Shown: in pieces, positions 42,768 through 51,096 of the stretch
How positions within the stretch are numbered: position 1 is the first letter of the stretch
How the letters are laid out: each line of letters starts with the position of its first letter
Source of the DNA: Nakamurella lactea DSM 19367
Lineage (GTDB): Bacteria > Actinomycetota > Actinomycetes > Mycobacteriales > Nakamurellaceae
Length of the DNA stretch: 64,000 nt
Direction of reading: 5' to 3'
Assembly: GCF_000426645.1 (NCBI RefSeq)
Contig: NZ_AUFT01000007.1
Span: 124,001-188,000 of the forward strand
Program-made: the position numbers and the translations under genes
The notes under the pieces: generated by a model
Seen by the model: only the letters and a program-made list of their open reading frames with translations
Database searches by the model: none
Told to the model about the DNA's origin: nothing

Positions 42768-43271
42768 TCAGCGATCGCGCAACGCTGCCAGCACCAGCGA
42801 CCGCATCGGCTCCGGGACTTCGATCGGGGTGTTGTCGGCGTCCAGGATCACCACGGTGATCGACCCGCGAGCCACCTGCACGCCGTCGTCGATCCTGGTC
42901 ATCCTGACTTCACCGCGCACCGAGCTGCGACCCATCCGGGCGATCCCGTACGAGACCTCGATCCGGTCGAAAAGCGCGGCCTGCGCCAGGTATTCGCATT
43001 CGGTGGCCCGGGTGATCGTCTTGAAACCGAATCGCTGGAGCAGGGTGTCCTGGCGCAGGTCGTTGCGCACCATCCACTCCGACTGGATCCGCTCCATCCA
43101 GGGGAACCAGGTCGCGAAGTAGATGATGCCGGCGGGGTCGCAGTCGGCATAGGTCAGGCGCGTTTCCATCGCCAGCAGCTCGCGGATCGCCGGCCGATCG
43201 GCACCCGCCGCCGGGTCGATGGCGTTGGTCTCGGTGGGCACGGGCGCGGTGGCTGCGGACTGCTCGGTCAT
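42768..43271 (-). CDS. Hotdog thioesterase, 4-hydroxybenzoyl-CoA type
   Basis: 167 residues. TYADCDPAGIIYFATWFPWMER near residue 39 carries the catalytic Asp of the 4HBT family in its DPAG context, and the strand FKTITRATECEYLAQAALFDRI follows. It would hydrolyse an acyl-CoA, perhaps to recover CoA from stalled intermediates. ATG 43271 begins the conserved part after a 30-residue lead; TTG 43322 is an alternative that nearly meets the divergent gene. No clear ribosome site is visible, so translation may be leaderless. Confidence 0.78.
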   Translation of the reverse strand: MTEQSAATAPVPTETNAIDPAAGADRPAIRELLAMETRLTYADCDPAGIIYFATWFPWMERIQSEWMVRNDLRQDTLLQRFGFKTITRATECEYLAQAALFDRIEVSYGIARMGRSSVRGEVRMTRIDDGVQVARGSITVVILDADNTPIEVPEPMRSLVLAALRDR

Positions 43272-43324
43272 GTCAGAGATGTACCACAGACGGTTCTTCC
43301 GACGGTGAGGGGAGCGCGGCAACC

Positions 43325-44206
43325 ATGAACATCAGCACTGCTGTCGTCGGGTTGGGCAACATCGGTGGCCCGATCGCGGCGCGAATCGCCGGGTGTGGCG
43401 CGCCGGTGGTCGGCGTCGACGGTCTGGCGGAACGCCGGCAGGACTGGGCCGGCCGGACCGGCGCGCCGGCTGTCGCGTCGCTGGCCGAGATCGATAGTGC
43501 CTCCCTGGAACGGGTTCTGATCGTTGTCCGGACCACCGAGCAAGCGCTCGGCGTGCTCGACGAGGTGTGCCGGGCGGCCGCCGGCCGGGCTTCGGACCCG
43601 GCCGCCGGTCCGCTCACCGTGCACCTGATGACCACCCTGGAAGCCGCCGCGGCACGGCAGCTCGGCGATCTCCCGGCGGTGGCCGATGACGACGGAGCCG
43701 TTCGGGTGCTGGAGCAGCCGGTGTCCGGCGGCTCGGTCGGAGCAGCGGCCGGTACGCTCACCGTTCTCTCCGCCGGGCCGATCCGACCGACGGACACCGA
43801 ATTCCTGCTGTCCACCGTCGCGGGCCGGGTGATCGACTTCGACGACTACGGCACCCCGACCCTGGTCAAGCTGGTGAACAATGCGCTGGCCGCCCTGAAC
43901 ACCCGTAGCACCGCGGCGATGCTGTTGCTGGCTGCCGATCTCGGGCTGGACGTCCGCCGGGTCAAGCAGGTGGTGGACACCTCTTCCGGGGCCAGCACGA
44001 TGGGCGAGATGATCGACCGGTTCGCCGACGATCAGGCCGAGTTGCTCACCAAGGACGTTGCGCTGCTGGCCGGGGCGGTCGATCGGTTGCCGTCCGTCGA
44101 CCTCGATCCGGCAGCCTTGCTGGCCGACCTGGCGGCGGTCCGGGAGTTGCTGAACCGTCAGCCCGGCGACCCGGCGGCCACCCATCCGCAGGGGGATGCT
44201 CGATGA
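43325..44206 (+). CDS. 3-hydroxyisobutyrate dehydrogenase-family oxidoreductase
   Basis: 293 residues of the beta-hydroxyacid dehydrogenase family. The NAD(P) loop VVGLGNIGGPIAARI is at residues 7-21, a QPVSGGSVGAAAGTL segment near 138 matches the substrate-binding signature, and TLVKLVNNAL near 179 includes the catalytic lysine. It probably oxidises a 3-hydroxy acid or reduces its semialdehyde, which would suit a branched fragment released from a side chain. ATG 43325 has a GAGGGG site. The stop overlaps the next SDR start. Confidence 0.8.
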   Translation: MNISTAVVGLGNIGGPIAARIAGCGAPVVGVDGLAERRQDWAGRTGAPAVASLAEIDSASLERVLIVVRTTEQALGVLDEVCRAAAGRASDPAAGPLTVHLMTTLEAAAARQLGDLPAVADDDGAVRVLEQPVSGGSVGAAAGTLTVLSAGPIRPTDTEFLLSTVAGRVIDFDDYGTPTLVKLVNNALAALNTRSTAAMLLLAADLGLDVRRVKQVVDTSSGASTMGEMIDRFADDQAELLTKDVALLAGAVDRLPSVDLDPAALLADLAAVRELLNRQPGDPAATHPQGDAR

Positions 44207-45102
44207 CCGGCCCCGATTTCGCCGGCTCCTCCGGGTTCGCCCCGGGTACCTTCGCCGACCGCGTCGCGCTCGTCACCGCGGCCGGCGGCGCGATCTGCGG
44301 GTCCGCCGCCGTCATGCTCGGTGCCCTTGGCGCCCACCTGGTGCTGACGGACGCCGACCCCGACCGGCTGGCCGCGGTGGCCACCGCGGCCCGCGGCGCC
44401 GGCGCCACCGTGCACGAGCTGGCCGGCGACCTGCGGGACCCGGCCACCGTTGCCGCACTGGTCGAGCTGGCCGAGCGGGAACACGGCCGGATCGACGTGC
44501 TGATCAACGGTCTGGGCGAGCATCTGGCCTCGGCCGGGTCGTTCGAGGAGACCACCGAGGAGCAGTGGAGTGAGCTGTACCAGGTCAACCTGCTGCACGT
44601 CTTCCGGGTGACGAAGGCGGTGCTGCCCGGTATGAAGGGCCGCGGTTACGGCCGGATCGTCAACTTCTCGTCGGTGGAGGGCATCAGGGCGGCTCCGGAC
44701 CTGGCGGTGTATGCCGCGTTCAAGCGCGCCGTCGACGGGTTCACCCGCTCGCTGGCGGTGGAGGTCGCCCCGTTCGGCGTGCTGATCAATGCCGTCGCGG
44801 TGGACAAGACCAGGGCGCACCAGGTCGGCCACTACCAACTTCCGCCGGAGTACCAGCGGCTGGTTCCCACCTGGATCCCGGCCGGCCACTACGCCGAGCC
44901 CGATGAGGTGGCCAGGATCGTCGCCTTCCTGGCGGCCGAGCTGAACACCTGGATCGTCGGCGACACCATCGCGGCCGACGGTGGCACGTTGGCCGCCGGC
45001 GGTTGGTACCGCACCCCGCAGCGGTGGACGAACCAGCCGCTGCTCACCCAGTACCTGGAGCCGGCGGAGGTCAACGACGCCCGTCCACCGTCGCTGCGCT
45101 GA
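44203..45102 (+). CDS. Short-chain dehydrogenase/reductase
   Basis: 299 residues. Active-site residues are intact (Ser in NFSSVEG, Tyr/Lys in VYAAFKRA). The coenzyme loop is atypical, TAAGGAICG in place of TGxxxGxG, and NNAG reads INGLG, so cofactor binding may differ from classical FabG-type SDRs. A C-terminal tail of about 30 residues (GGWYRTPQRWTNQ) extends past the normal end and could form an oligomer contact or lid. The gene starts within the stop of the preceding dehydrogenase, and an LLM-type oxidoreductase follows 57 bases later. Confidence 0.78.
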   Translation: MTGPDFAGSSGFAPGTFADRVALVTAAGGAICGSAAVMLGALGAHLVLTDADPDRLAAVATAARGAGATVHELAGDLRDPATVAALVELAEREHGRIDVLINGLGEHLASAGSFEETTEEQWSELYQVNLLHVFRVTKAVLPGMKGRGYGRIVNFSSVEGIRAAPDLAVYAAFKRAVDGFTRSLAVEVAPFGVLINAVAVDKTRAHQVGHYQLPPEYQRLVPTWIPAGHYAEPDEVARIVAFLAAELNTWIVGDTIAADGGTLAAGGWYRTPQRWTNQPLLTQYLEPAEVNDARPPSLR

Positions 45103-45159
45103 CCACCGAAGACCCATCGACCGGATCAGGTCGACGCCGGTCGAGAATCAGGAGATTCC

Positions 45160-46041
45160 ATGTCCGACATGCAGTTCTCTGTGCAGTTCTTCGGCCTCCC
45201 GGCCGATCAGTATCTACCGCTGGCGATCCGGGCGGAGCAGCTCGGGTTCCATACGCTCTGGCTGGCCGATCACGTGGTGACGCCGCTGGACTACGACAAG
45301 GTCTACCCGTACAACTCGGCCGGCGATCCCGGCTACCGGGCCGAGACCCCACTGACCGATGTGGCCGTCACCCTCGGGTTTCTGGCCGGCCGCACCGAGC
45401 GGATCCGGCTCGGCGCCGGGGTTTTCGTCCTGCCGATGCGTAACCCGTTCCATGTCGCGCGGTCGTTCGCGGCGCTGCAGAACCTGTCCGGCGGCCGGCT
45501 CACCCTTGGCCTTGGCACCGGCTGGATGCGGGAGGAGTTCGAGGCGGTCGGCGTGCCGTTCCGGCGTCGTGGCGACCGGACGGACGAGATGCTCGAGGTG
45601 CTGGACCTGCTCTGGAGCGGTCGGCCGGTCGAATACCACGGGAAGTTCATCGACTTCCCCTCGGTGCATTTCGCCGGCGCGCCGGAACAACCGATCCCGT
45701 ACGTCTTCGGCGGGCACTCCCCGGCCGCGTTGCGGCGGGCGGCGCGGGTCGGCAGCGGCTGGTTCGGTCCGAACCTCGATCTGGCCGCCACCGCCGAGCT
45801 GACCGGGCAGATCGACGCCGAACGCGGCCGGCTGGGTCGTACCGGGGACTTCACCCATTACGTCCGGTTGGTCGGCGACCTTACGCCGGAGACCGTCGAC
45901 CGATACGCCGGAGCCGGCTTCCGGCATCTGGTGTTCGCCCCGTTCAACCGGCCCGACATTCCGCCGACCCTGGCCGGGCGACTGGCCGCCCTCGACGAGG
46001 CGGCGAGCGGCCTCGGGCTCGCCCCGGCGGCGGTTTCATGA
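45160..46041 (+). CDS. LLM-class F420-dependent oxidoreductase
   Basis: 293 residues of the luciferase-like TIM-barrel family. The N-terminus QFSVQFFGLPADQYLPLAIRAEQLGFHTLW contains the first barrel strand (two adjoining pieces); ADHVVTP, LTLGLGTGWMREEFEAVGV near residue 110 and the PYVFGGHSPAALRRAAR segment near 183 are those of actinobacterial F420-dependent members. The enzyme would transfer hydride to or from an alcohol, ketone or enone. ATG 45160 has AGGAG five bases upstream; a second ATG is three codons later. It ends before the 164-base gap holding box 5. Confidence 0.82.
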   Translation: MSDMQFSVQFFGLPADQYLPLAIRAEQLGFHTLWLADHVVTPLDYDKVYPYNSAGDPGYRAETPLTDVAVTLGFLAGRTERIRLGAGVFVLPMRNPFHVARSFAALQNLSGGRLTLGLGTGWMREEFEAVGVPFRRRGDRTDEMLEVLDLLWSGRPVEYHGKFIDFPSVHFAGAPEQPIPYVFGGHSPAALRRAARVGSGWFGPNLDLAATAELTGQIDAERGRLGRTGDFTHYVRLVGDLTPETVDRYAGAGFRHLVFAPFNRPDIPPTLAGRLAALDEAASGLGLAPAAVS

Positions 46042-46121
46042 CCGCGGAACCGCCCCGGTGAATCAGAATTCGCACGGAATTCCGAGCTCGGCGCCGCCGA
46101 TCAGTGGTGCTATCGTTTAGG

Positions 46122-46139
46122 CAATCAAGCGCTTGGTTG
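46122..46139. promoter_or_regulatory. KstR2-like operator, box 5
   Basis: CAATCAAGCGCTTGGTTG, a perfect match to the 18-bp palindrome CAAnCAAGCGCTTGnTTG. It lies 67 bases before the LIV-type binding-protein gene. The stretch TATCGTTTAG just before it may hold the -10 element; no TTGACC is present. Confidence 0.78.
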
Positions 46140-46205
46140 TTTGTCTGGGCGGCCGTGGGCCGCCCCGGTGGGCACCACCCTCCCCGACGATGTAGGAGAG
46201 CACAG

Positions 46206-47417
46206 ATGTCTCGATACCCGATGCGAACCACAGCCGGCTGGATCGCCATCGCCGCCGCCGCCGGCCTGTTGCTGTCAGGTTGCGGATCCGACGACAATGC
46301 CGGTGGCGCCGGTGGCGACGACATCGTCCTCGGGATGATCACCGACACCTCCGGTGGCGCCTCCGCCTACGCGCCCTACACGACTGTCGGCATCCAGCTC
46401 GCCGTCGACGAGATCAACGCCGCCGGCGGCGTCGACGGCAAGCAGCTGAAGGTGATCACCGAGAACGACGGCAGCGACACCACCCAGACGCCGACCCTGA
46501 CCCGTCGGCTGCTGGAGAACGGCGCCGACGTGATCCTGATGAATTCCGGGTCGGCCTCCGCCATCAGTGGCCGAACGGTCTGCGTCGAGGAGAACGTGCT
46601 CTGCGTCGCTCCGACGAACCTGTCGGCCGACATCGTCAAGGCCCCCGGCAACGAGAACATCTACATCCTCGGCCCGACCAGCGAGGGCATCGGCGAGTCG
46701 TTCGCCGCCGGCATGTCGAAGGCCGGCTACAAGAAGCTTGCGGTGATCGCCGACGACGTGCCGACCATCCAGGGCTACGTGCCGGCTTTGGTCGGTGCGA
46801 TCACCGACGCCGGGATCAAGGAGGTGGCGCAGGAGAAGATCGCGGCTGACGCCTCCGACGTGAGTGCCCAGATCGCCAGGGTCAAGGCGGCCGGTCCCGA
46901 TGTGGTGCTGGTGATGTCCCTCGGCGGACAGACAGAGGCGCTGGTACAGAACGCGTTGCATCAGCAGCTGCCCGACGTGCAGCGGTTCTCGCTGGCGTCC
47001 ATCGGCAACCAGCCGACCACCTGGGACCTGGCCGACAAGGGCGCGCTGGAGGGCCTGGTGTACGTCGGCAGCATCGATCCCGGCAACGAGCGGACCACCG
47101 AGTTCGCCGACAAGCTGGCGAAGAAGGGCGGCGACCACAGCGAGCTGACCGCCTACGGCGTGCAGGGCTACGACTCGGTGTACCTGGTCAAGGAGGCGTT
47201 GACCAAGGCGGGCAGCGCCGACGACAAGGCCAAACTGAACGAGACCTTCCAGCAGATCAGCGGCTACCAGCCGCACTACGGTCAAAAGGACTTCACCCTG
47301 AGCTACGGCAAGGACAAGCACGTCGGTTCCGACGGGAACTGTGGCCTGGTGCTGGCGACCTTCGGCGCGGACAACAAGCCGGGCGATCCGTGGCCGGTGT
47401 ACCAGCCGTCCTGCTGA
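46206..47417 (+). CDS. LIV-type ABC transporter substrate-binding lipoprotein
   Basis: 403 residues, type I periplasmic binding fold as in LivJ/LivK. The signal peptide ends in the lipobox LSGC (Cys near residue 27). LGMITDTSGGASAYAPYTTVGIQ near 45 and the middle region VLVMSLGGQTEALVQNAL are family typical. LIV-type receptors bind amino acids but also aromatic acids, urea and other organic acids; in R. jostii an ABC system of this kind serves cholate-metabolite uptake. ATG 46206 follows a GGAGAG site, and the frame open to 46104 crosses the operator. First gene of a five-gene transporter operon behind box 5. Confidence 0.88.
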   Translation: MSRYPMRTTAGWIAIAAAAGLLLSGCGSDDNAGGAGGDDIVLGMITDTSGGASAYAPYTTVGIQLAVDEINAAGGVDGKQLKVITENDGSDTTQTPTLTRRLLENGADVILMNSGSASAISGRTVCVEENVLCVAPTNLSADIVKAPGNENIYILGPTSEGIGESFAAGMSKAGYKKLAVIADDVPTIQGYVPALVGAITDAGIKEVAQEKIAADASDVSAQIARVKAAGPDVVLVMSLGGQTEALVQNALHQQLPDVQRFSLASIGNQPTTWDLADKGALEGLVYVGSIDPGNERTTEFADKLAKKGGDHSELTAYGVQGYDSVYLVKEALTKAGSADDKAKLNETFQQISGYQPHYGQKDFTLSYGKDKHVGSDGNCGLVLATFGADNKPGDPWPVYQPSC

Positions 47418-47489
47418 TCGGCCGACGTCCGCAGTCCGAATGACCCGGCGTCCCGCGCCCATGCCCCCTCGACCCGGAACGGAGCTCAC

Positions 47490-48359
47490 ATGCCCCTTCA
47501 GCTGTGGATCTCGGTGGTCGAGCTCAGCTGCTTCGCCGGCCTGATTGCGCTCGGCTTCTTCCTGGTGCTGCGCGGGGCCGACCTGTTCATGTTCGCGCTC
47601 GGACCGCTGGCCATGTTCGGTGCAATGTTCGGCGCGTACATGGTGTCCCGCAACGGATGGCCGGTCGCACTGGCCGTTGTGGTCGGCGTCGTGATCGCCT
47701 CCGGGCTGTCGGTGGCCAGCGAACTGCTGGTGGTCCGGCCGATCCACCGACGCACCGGCGGCGAGGAGAACCCGTCGATCGTGGCGATCGTGGCCGTGCT
47801 GTTCCTGCTGGAGCAACTGGCCGGGACCCTGTTCGGACGCCGGCCACTGCCGGGCAGTGCCCTGTGGCGGGACTCGTTCACCGTCGGCGGCGCGGTGATC
47901 AGCGGCCAGGCCATCCTGCTGGTGGCGGTGTGCCTGCTGGCGTTCGGTGGCGTGGCCTGGTGGCTGCGGGGCAGTGCCACCGGGCGGATGCTGCGGGCGG
48001 TCGGCGACAACGAACGGGCCGCCGCCATCCTCGGCATCCCGGTGGCGAAGGTCAGGATGGTCGCGTTCGCCATGGCCGGAGCCCTCGCCGGCATTGCCGG
48101 CGCCCTGTTCGCCACCAAGGGCGGCGTCACCTTCACCAGCGGACTGCAGTGGACCCTGGTCGGGTTCCTGGCGGTGATCGTCGGCGGTCTCGGGTCGGTC
48201 TGGGCGCCTCTGGTGGGAGCGGTGATCGTGGCCCTGCTGCAGACCTGGACCGTGTACAAGTTCGGCCAGGCGATGGAGGACTACGTCACCTTCGCGGTGG
48301 CCTTCCTGTTCTTCGCGTTGCGGCCCAAGGGCATCTTCCAGACCAAGGTGCGGATATGA
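47490..48359 (+). CDS. livH: LIV-type ABC permease LivH
   Basis: 289 residues, about eight hydrophobic helices. ATGRMLRAVGDNERAAAILGIPV near residue 164 is the cytoplasmic coupling loop of LivH, and FLAVIVGGLGSVWAPLVGA near 227 the conserved late helix. It would form the membrane channel with LivM. ATG 47490 has GGAG five bases upstream, 72 bases after the receptor gene; no strong hairpin lies in that gap. Confidence 0.9.
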   Translation: MPLQLWISVVELSCFAGLIALGFFLVLRGADLFMFALGPLAMFGAMFGAYMVSRNGWPVALAVVVGVVIASGLSVASELLVVRPIHRRTGGEENPSIVAIVAVLFLLEQLAGTLFGRRPLPGSALWRDSFTVGGAVISGQAILLVAVCLLAFGGVAWWLRGSATGRMLRAVGDNERAAAILGIPVAKVRMVAFAMAGALAGIAGALFATKGGVTFTSGLQWTLVGFLAVIVGGLGSVWAPLVGAVIVALLQTWTVYKFGQAMEDYVTFAVAFLFFALRPKGIFQTKVRI

Positions 48360-49420
48360 CGGAATCGACGAAGAAGCCGCCGATCCAGAGCGAGCCCGCC
48401 GTCCCGGCGGGCCGCGGCGGGCCGGCGGCCCTGGTGCTGCTGCTGCGCCGTCATCGCTGGTCGGCGGAGGTGGTGGTGACCCTGGCTGCGGCCGCACTGC
48501 TGGTCGCCTACGGCAGCGGGCCGAGCTTCCGCCAGGACTATGTGGTGCTGATCTGCACCTACGGCCTGCTCGCCCTCGGCATGTACGTCCCGTACATCAT
48601 GAGCGGGTCGTTGTCGTTGGCCTACAACGCCTATCTCGGAATCGGCGCCTACGCCTGCGCTCTGATCAGCACCAAGGCCGGTTGGTCGTCGCTGTGGGGA
48701 GTCCCGATCGGCATGGTGCTGTCGGCGGCGATCGCGGTGCTGCTCGGGTTGGCCACCCGCAAGCTCACCGGCTTCTACCTGGCCGGCGTGACGCTGTTGT
48801 TCGGGGTGGCCTTCCAGGTGTTCCTGCTCGATCGGGTGTCGATCACCGGTGGGGCGATGGGGATGACGGTTGCCCGCCCCGAACTGTTCGGGCAGAGCAT
48901 CAAGCGCTACCAGATCATGGTTGTCGGCGTGGTGCTGGTCTGGGTGGTCGGCATCCTGCTGGCCAGGCTTCGGCAGTCGCCATACGGGGTGGTGGTGCGG
49001 CTCCGCAAGGACGTGCCGCAGGTGGTCGAGGCGTCCGGGATCAGCGCGGGCAACACCGGGATCGTGTCGCTGGCCATCGGCGCGGCGATCGGGTCGCTGG
49101 GCGGTTCGCTGTTCGGGATGATGGGCGGTGTCGCGCAACCGGAGTCGTTCGGTCTGCACATCATCTTCCTGGCCATCTTCATGCCGCTGCTCGGAGGCCA
49201 GCGTTCGCCGTGGGGCGCGGTACTCGGCGCACTCATCGTGGTGGTGTTCACCTTCGAACTCGACCTGGTCGAAGACACCGGAACGCTGATCTTCGCGATC
49301 GCCATCCTGCTGGTCCTGCGGCTTGCCCCCGAGGGACTGCTCGGCCTGGTCGGCAAGGGCTGGCAACGGTTCTGCCGACGACTCGGCGTCTCCGGCCACG
49401 ACGATCGGGGGGTCCGATGA
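48356..49420 (+). CDS. livM: LIV-type ABC permease LivM
   Basis: 354 residues. A proline-rich cytoplasmic lead of about 25 residues precedes about nine hydrophobic helices. GMYVPYIMSGSLSLAYNAYLGIGAYA near residue 80 corresponds to the LivM signature, and RLRQSPYGVVVRLRKDVPQVVEASGI near 203 is the coupling loop. MPLLGGQRSPWGAVLGA near 278 is the conserved end region. ATG 48356 overlaps the LivH stop (ATGA), and the stop overlaps the ATPase start. The long open frame upstream is a shadow of livH. Confidence 0.9.
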   Translation: MTESTKKPPIQSEPAVPAGRGGPAALVLLLRRHRWSAEVVVTLAAAALLVAYGSGPSFRQDYVVLICTYGLLALGMYVPYIMSGSLSLAYNAYLGIGAYACALISTKAGWSSLWGVPIGMVLSAAIAVLLGLATRKLTGFYLAGVTLLFGVAFQVFLLDRVSITGGAMGMTVARPELFGQSIKRYQIMVVGVVLVWVVGILLARLRQSPYGVVVRLRKDVPQVVEASGISAGNTGIVSLAIGAAIGSLGGSLFGMMGGVAQPESFGLHIIFLAIFMPLLGGQRSPWGAVLGALIVVVFTFELDLVEDTGTLIFAIAILLVLRLAPEGLLGLVGKGWQRFCRRLGVSGHDDRGVR

Positions 49421-50226
49421 CGACCGACGGCGCGGCCAGCGGGGTGCGGGACACCGGCGAGGTGCTGCTCAGCTGCGTCGACGTCGGCAAGTCCTACGGT
49501 GGCGTACGGGCGGTGCGGGACGTGTCGCTGGAGGTCAGGGCGGGCGAGATCGTCGGCCTGGTCGGTCCGAACGGTGCCGGCAAGACGACCCTGGTTGACG
49601 TGATCACGGGCCAGCAGCAGGCGAACACCGGCGACATCCGGATCGGTGCGATCGAGATGACCGGCTCGCCGTCGCGACGGGCCAGGCTCGCCGGGTTCTC
49701 GCGCACCTTCCAGCATCCGCAGTTGGCGCTGGACATGACGGTCAGGGAGAACATCCTGATCGGCGGGGTGGGCGAACGCTTCGGCTCGCCGTGGCGGATC
49801 TTCGGACAGGCCGTCGCCGGTGCGTTCCATCCCGGTACCAAGGCCCTCGACCGGCGCATCGCGGAACTGGCGAATGACCTCGGGATCCACGGATTGCACC
49901 GCGAGGTCGCCGATCTCACCCTGGGTGAGCAACGCATGGTCGAGGTGGCGCGGGCGCTGCTGCGCCGGCCGCGGGTGCTGTTGCTCGACGAGCCGTTCGC
50001 CGGGGGCGATCCGCGCGGCGTGAGTGGGATGACCAACGCGCTGTCCAGGATCGTCGAACAGGGCTGTGCTGTGCTGGTGGTCGACCACAACGTGGACATC
50101 GTTGCCTCGCTCGTCGACCGGCTGGTGTTGATGGACCAGGGCGCCGTCGCGTTCCAGGGCACGCCGGCGCAGGCGCTGGCCAGCGCTCAGATGCGGGCGG
50201 TCTACTTCGGCGGAACGGCGGGCTGA
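49417..50226 (+). CDS. livG: LIV-type ABC ATPase LivG
   Basis: 269 residues. Walker [10 protein letters not shown] is near residue 51, Walker [11 protein letters not shown] follows, and the Q-loop [10 protein letters not shown] is typical of LivG. The signature helix reads [15 protein letters not shown] rather than LSGGQ, the usual degeneracy in this subfamily. The D-loop stretch GGDPRGV is unusual. It would pair with LivF from the next gene to drive import. Start ATG 49417 overlaps the permease stop. Confidence 0.9.
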   Translation: MTTDGAASGVRDTGEVLLSCVDVGKSYGGVRAVRDVSLEVRAGEIVGLVGPNGAGKTTLVDVITGQQQANTGDIRIGAIEMTGSPSRRARLAGFSRTFQHPQLALDMTVRENILIGGVGERFGSPWRIFGQAVAGAFHPGTKALDRRIAELANDLGIHGLHREVADLTLGEQRMVEVARALLRRPRVLLLDEPFAGGDPRGVSGMTNALSRIVEQGCAVLVVDHNVDIVASLVDRLVLMDQGAVAFQGTPAQALASAQMRAVYFGGTAG

Positions 50227-50230
50227 TCCG

Positions 50231-50965
50231 ATGACGAACACACCGCGGACCCCTGAACTCGGGACGCATCAACGCGTCTCGGTGCGCGATCTGCGCGTGC
50301 GCTACGGTCACGCCACCGCGCTGGCCGGAGTGGATCTGGACCTCGAGCCGGGAAAGATCAACGCGATCGTCGGGCAGAACGGTGCCGGAAAGAGCAGCCT
50401 GCTGCTGGCCATGTACGGGGCGGTGCCCAGTTCCGGTTCGGTGTCGGTGGGCGGGCAGGACATCTCCGACCTCAAGCCGGCCCAGCGGGCCCGCCGGGGC
50501 ATCGGCCTGGTGCCACAGGGCCGGCAGATCTTCCCGACGCTCACCGTGCGGGAGAACCTCGCGGTGTACGCCGAGGTGCTCGACGCAGGGCACGAGGCGG
50601 TGGAGGCGGCCATTCGCCGATTCCCCCGGCTACTGGAGCGGGCGAACACCTTGTCGGGCAATCTGTCCGGTGGTGAGCAGCAGATGCTTGCGGTAACGAG
50701 AGCCCTGATGACCGACAGCCGGGTGCTGCTGTTCGACGAGATGGCCACCGGCCTGGCACCGGTCATCGTGCAACAGCTGATCGGGGTGGCCAAGGAACTC
50801 GCCGCCGACGGATCCACCGTGGTGATGGCCGAGGCCAGCATCGGGGCGATCGTCGCGGACATCGACCGTGGTTACCTGCTGACCAGAGGCGAGATCGTCG
50901 ACGTCGTCGAGGGTGGTGCCGAGCTCGAGGAGCGGTACCGGGCATCGATGGGCGTCGTGGGCTGA
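50231..50965 (+). CDS. livF: LIV-type ABC ATPase LivF
   Basis: 244 residues. Walker A GQNGAGKSS is near residue 50, VPQGRQIFPTLTVRENL near 95 is the LivF-type Q-loop region, NLSGGEQQMLAVTRALM near 140 the signature, and Walker B VLLFDEMATGLAP follows. It completes the first LIV importer (receptor, two permeases, two ATPases). The gap to the ligase gene is 131 bases of G+C-rich sequence without an operator box or a clear promoter, so read-through is likely. Confidence 0.9.
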   Translation: MTNTPRTPELGTHQRVSVRDLRVRYGHATALAGVDLDLEPGKINAIVGQNGAGKSSLLLAMYGAVPSSGSVSVGGQDISDLKPAQRARRGIGLVPQGRQIFPTLTVRENLAVYAEVLDAGHEAVEAAIRRFPRLLERANTLSGNLSGGEQQMLAVTRALMTDSRVLLFDEMATGLAPVIVQQLIGVAKELAADGSTVVMAEASIGAIVADIDRGYLLTRGEIVDVVEGGAELEERYRASMGVVG

Positions 50966-51096
50966 CCGGTCGGACCCAGGCGCGGCCGTTGCGGTCCGCC
51001 GGCGGCGGCAGCGCCAGGGCGGACGGGCGCCGCCGGGTCGACAAGAAGGAGCGGACGACACCGCGGTCCGCCGACAACGAATGAGGGTGTGTGTAG

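Noticed and set aside
43537-43546. Extra CAAGCGCT half-site (also one near 48901)
   Set aside because: Only half of the palindrome, inside coding sequence; the second half is not conserved.
46275-48497. 740-codon open frame on the minus strand
   Set aside because: Antisense to the LIV receptor and LivH genes; translation is low-complexity His/Gln/Arg-rich with no recognisable motif.
50966-51096. Separate promoter or operator for the ligase at 51097
   Set aside because: The gap is G+C-rich with short repeats of GCGGTCCGCC but has no palindrome of the KstR2 type and no convincing -10/-35 pair.
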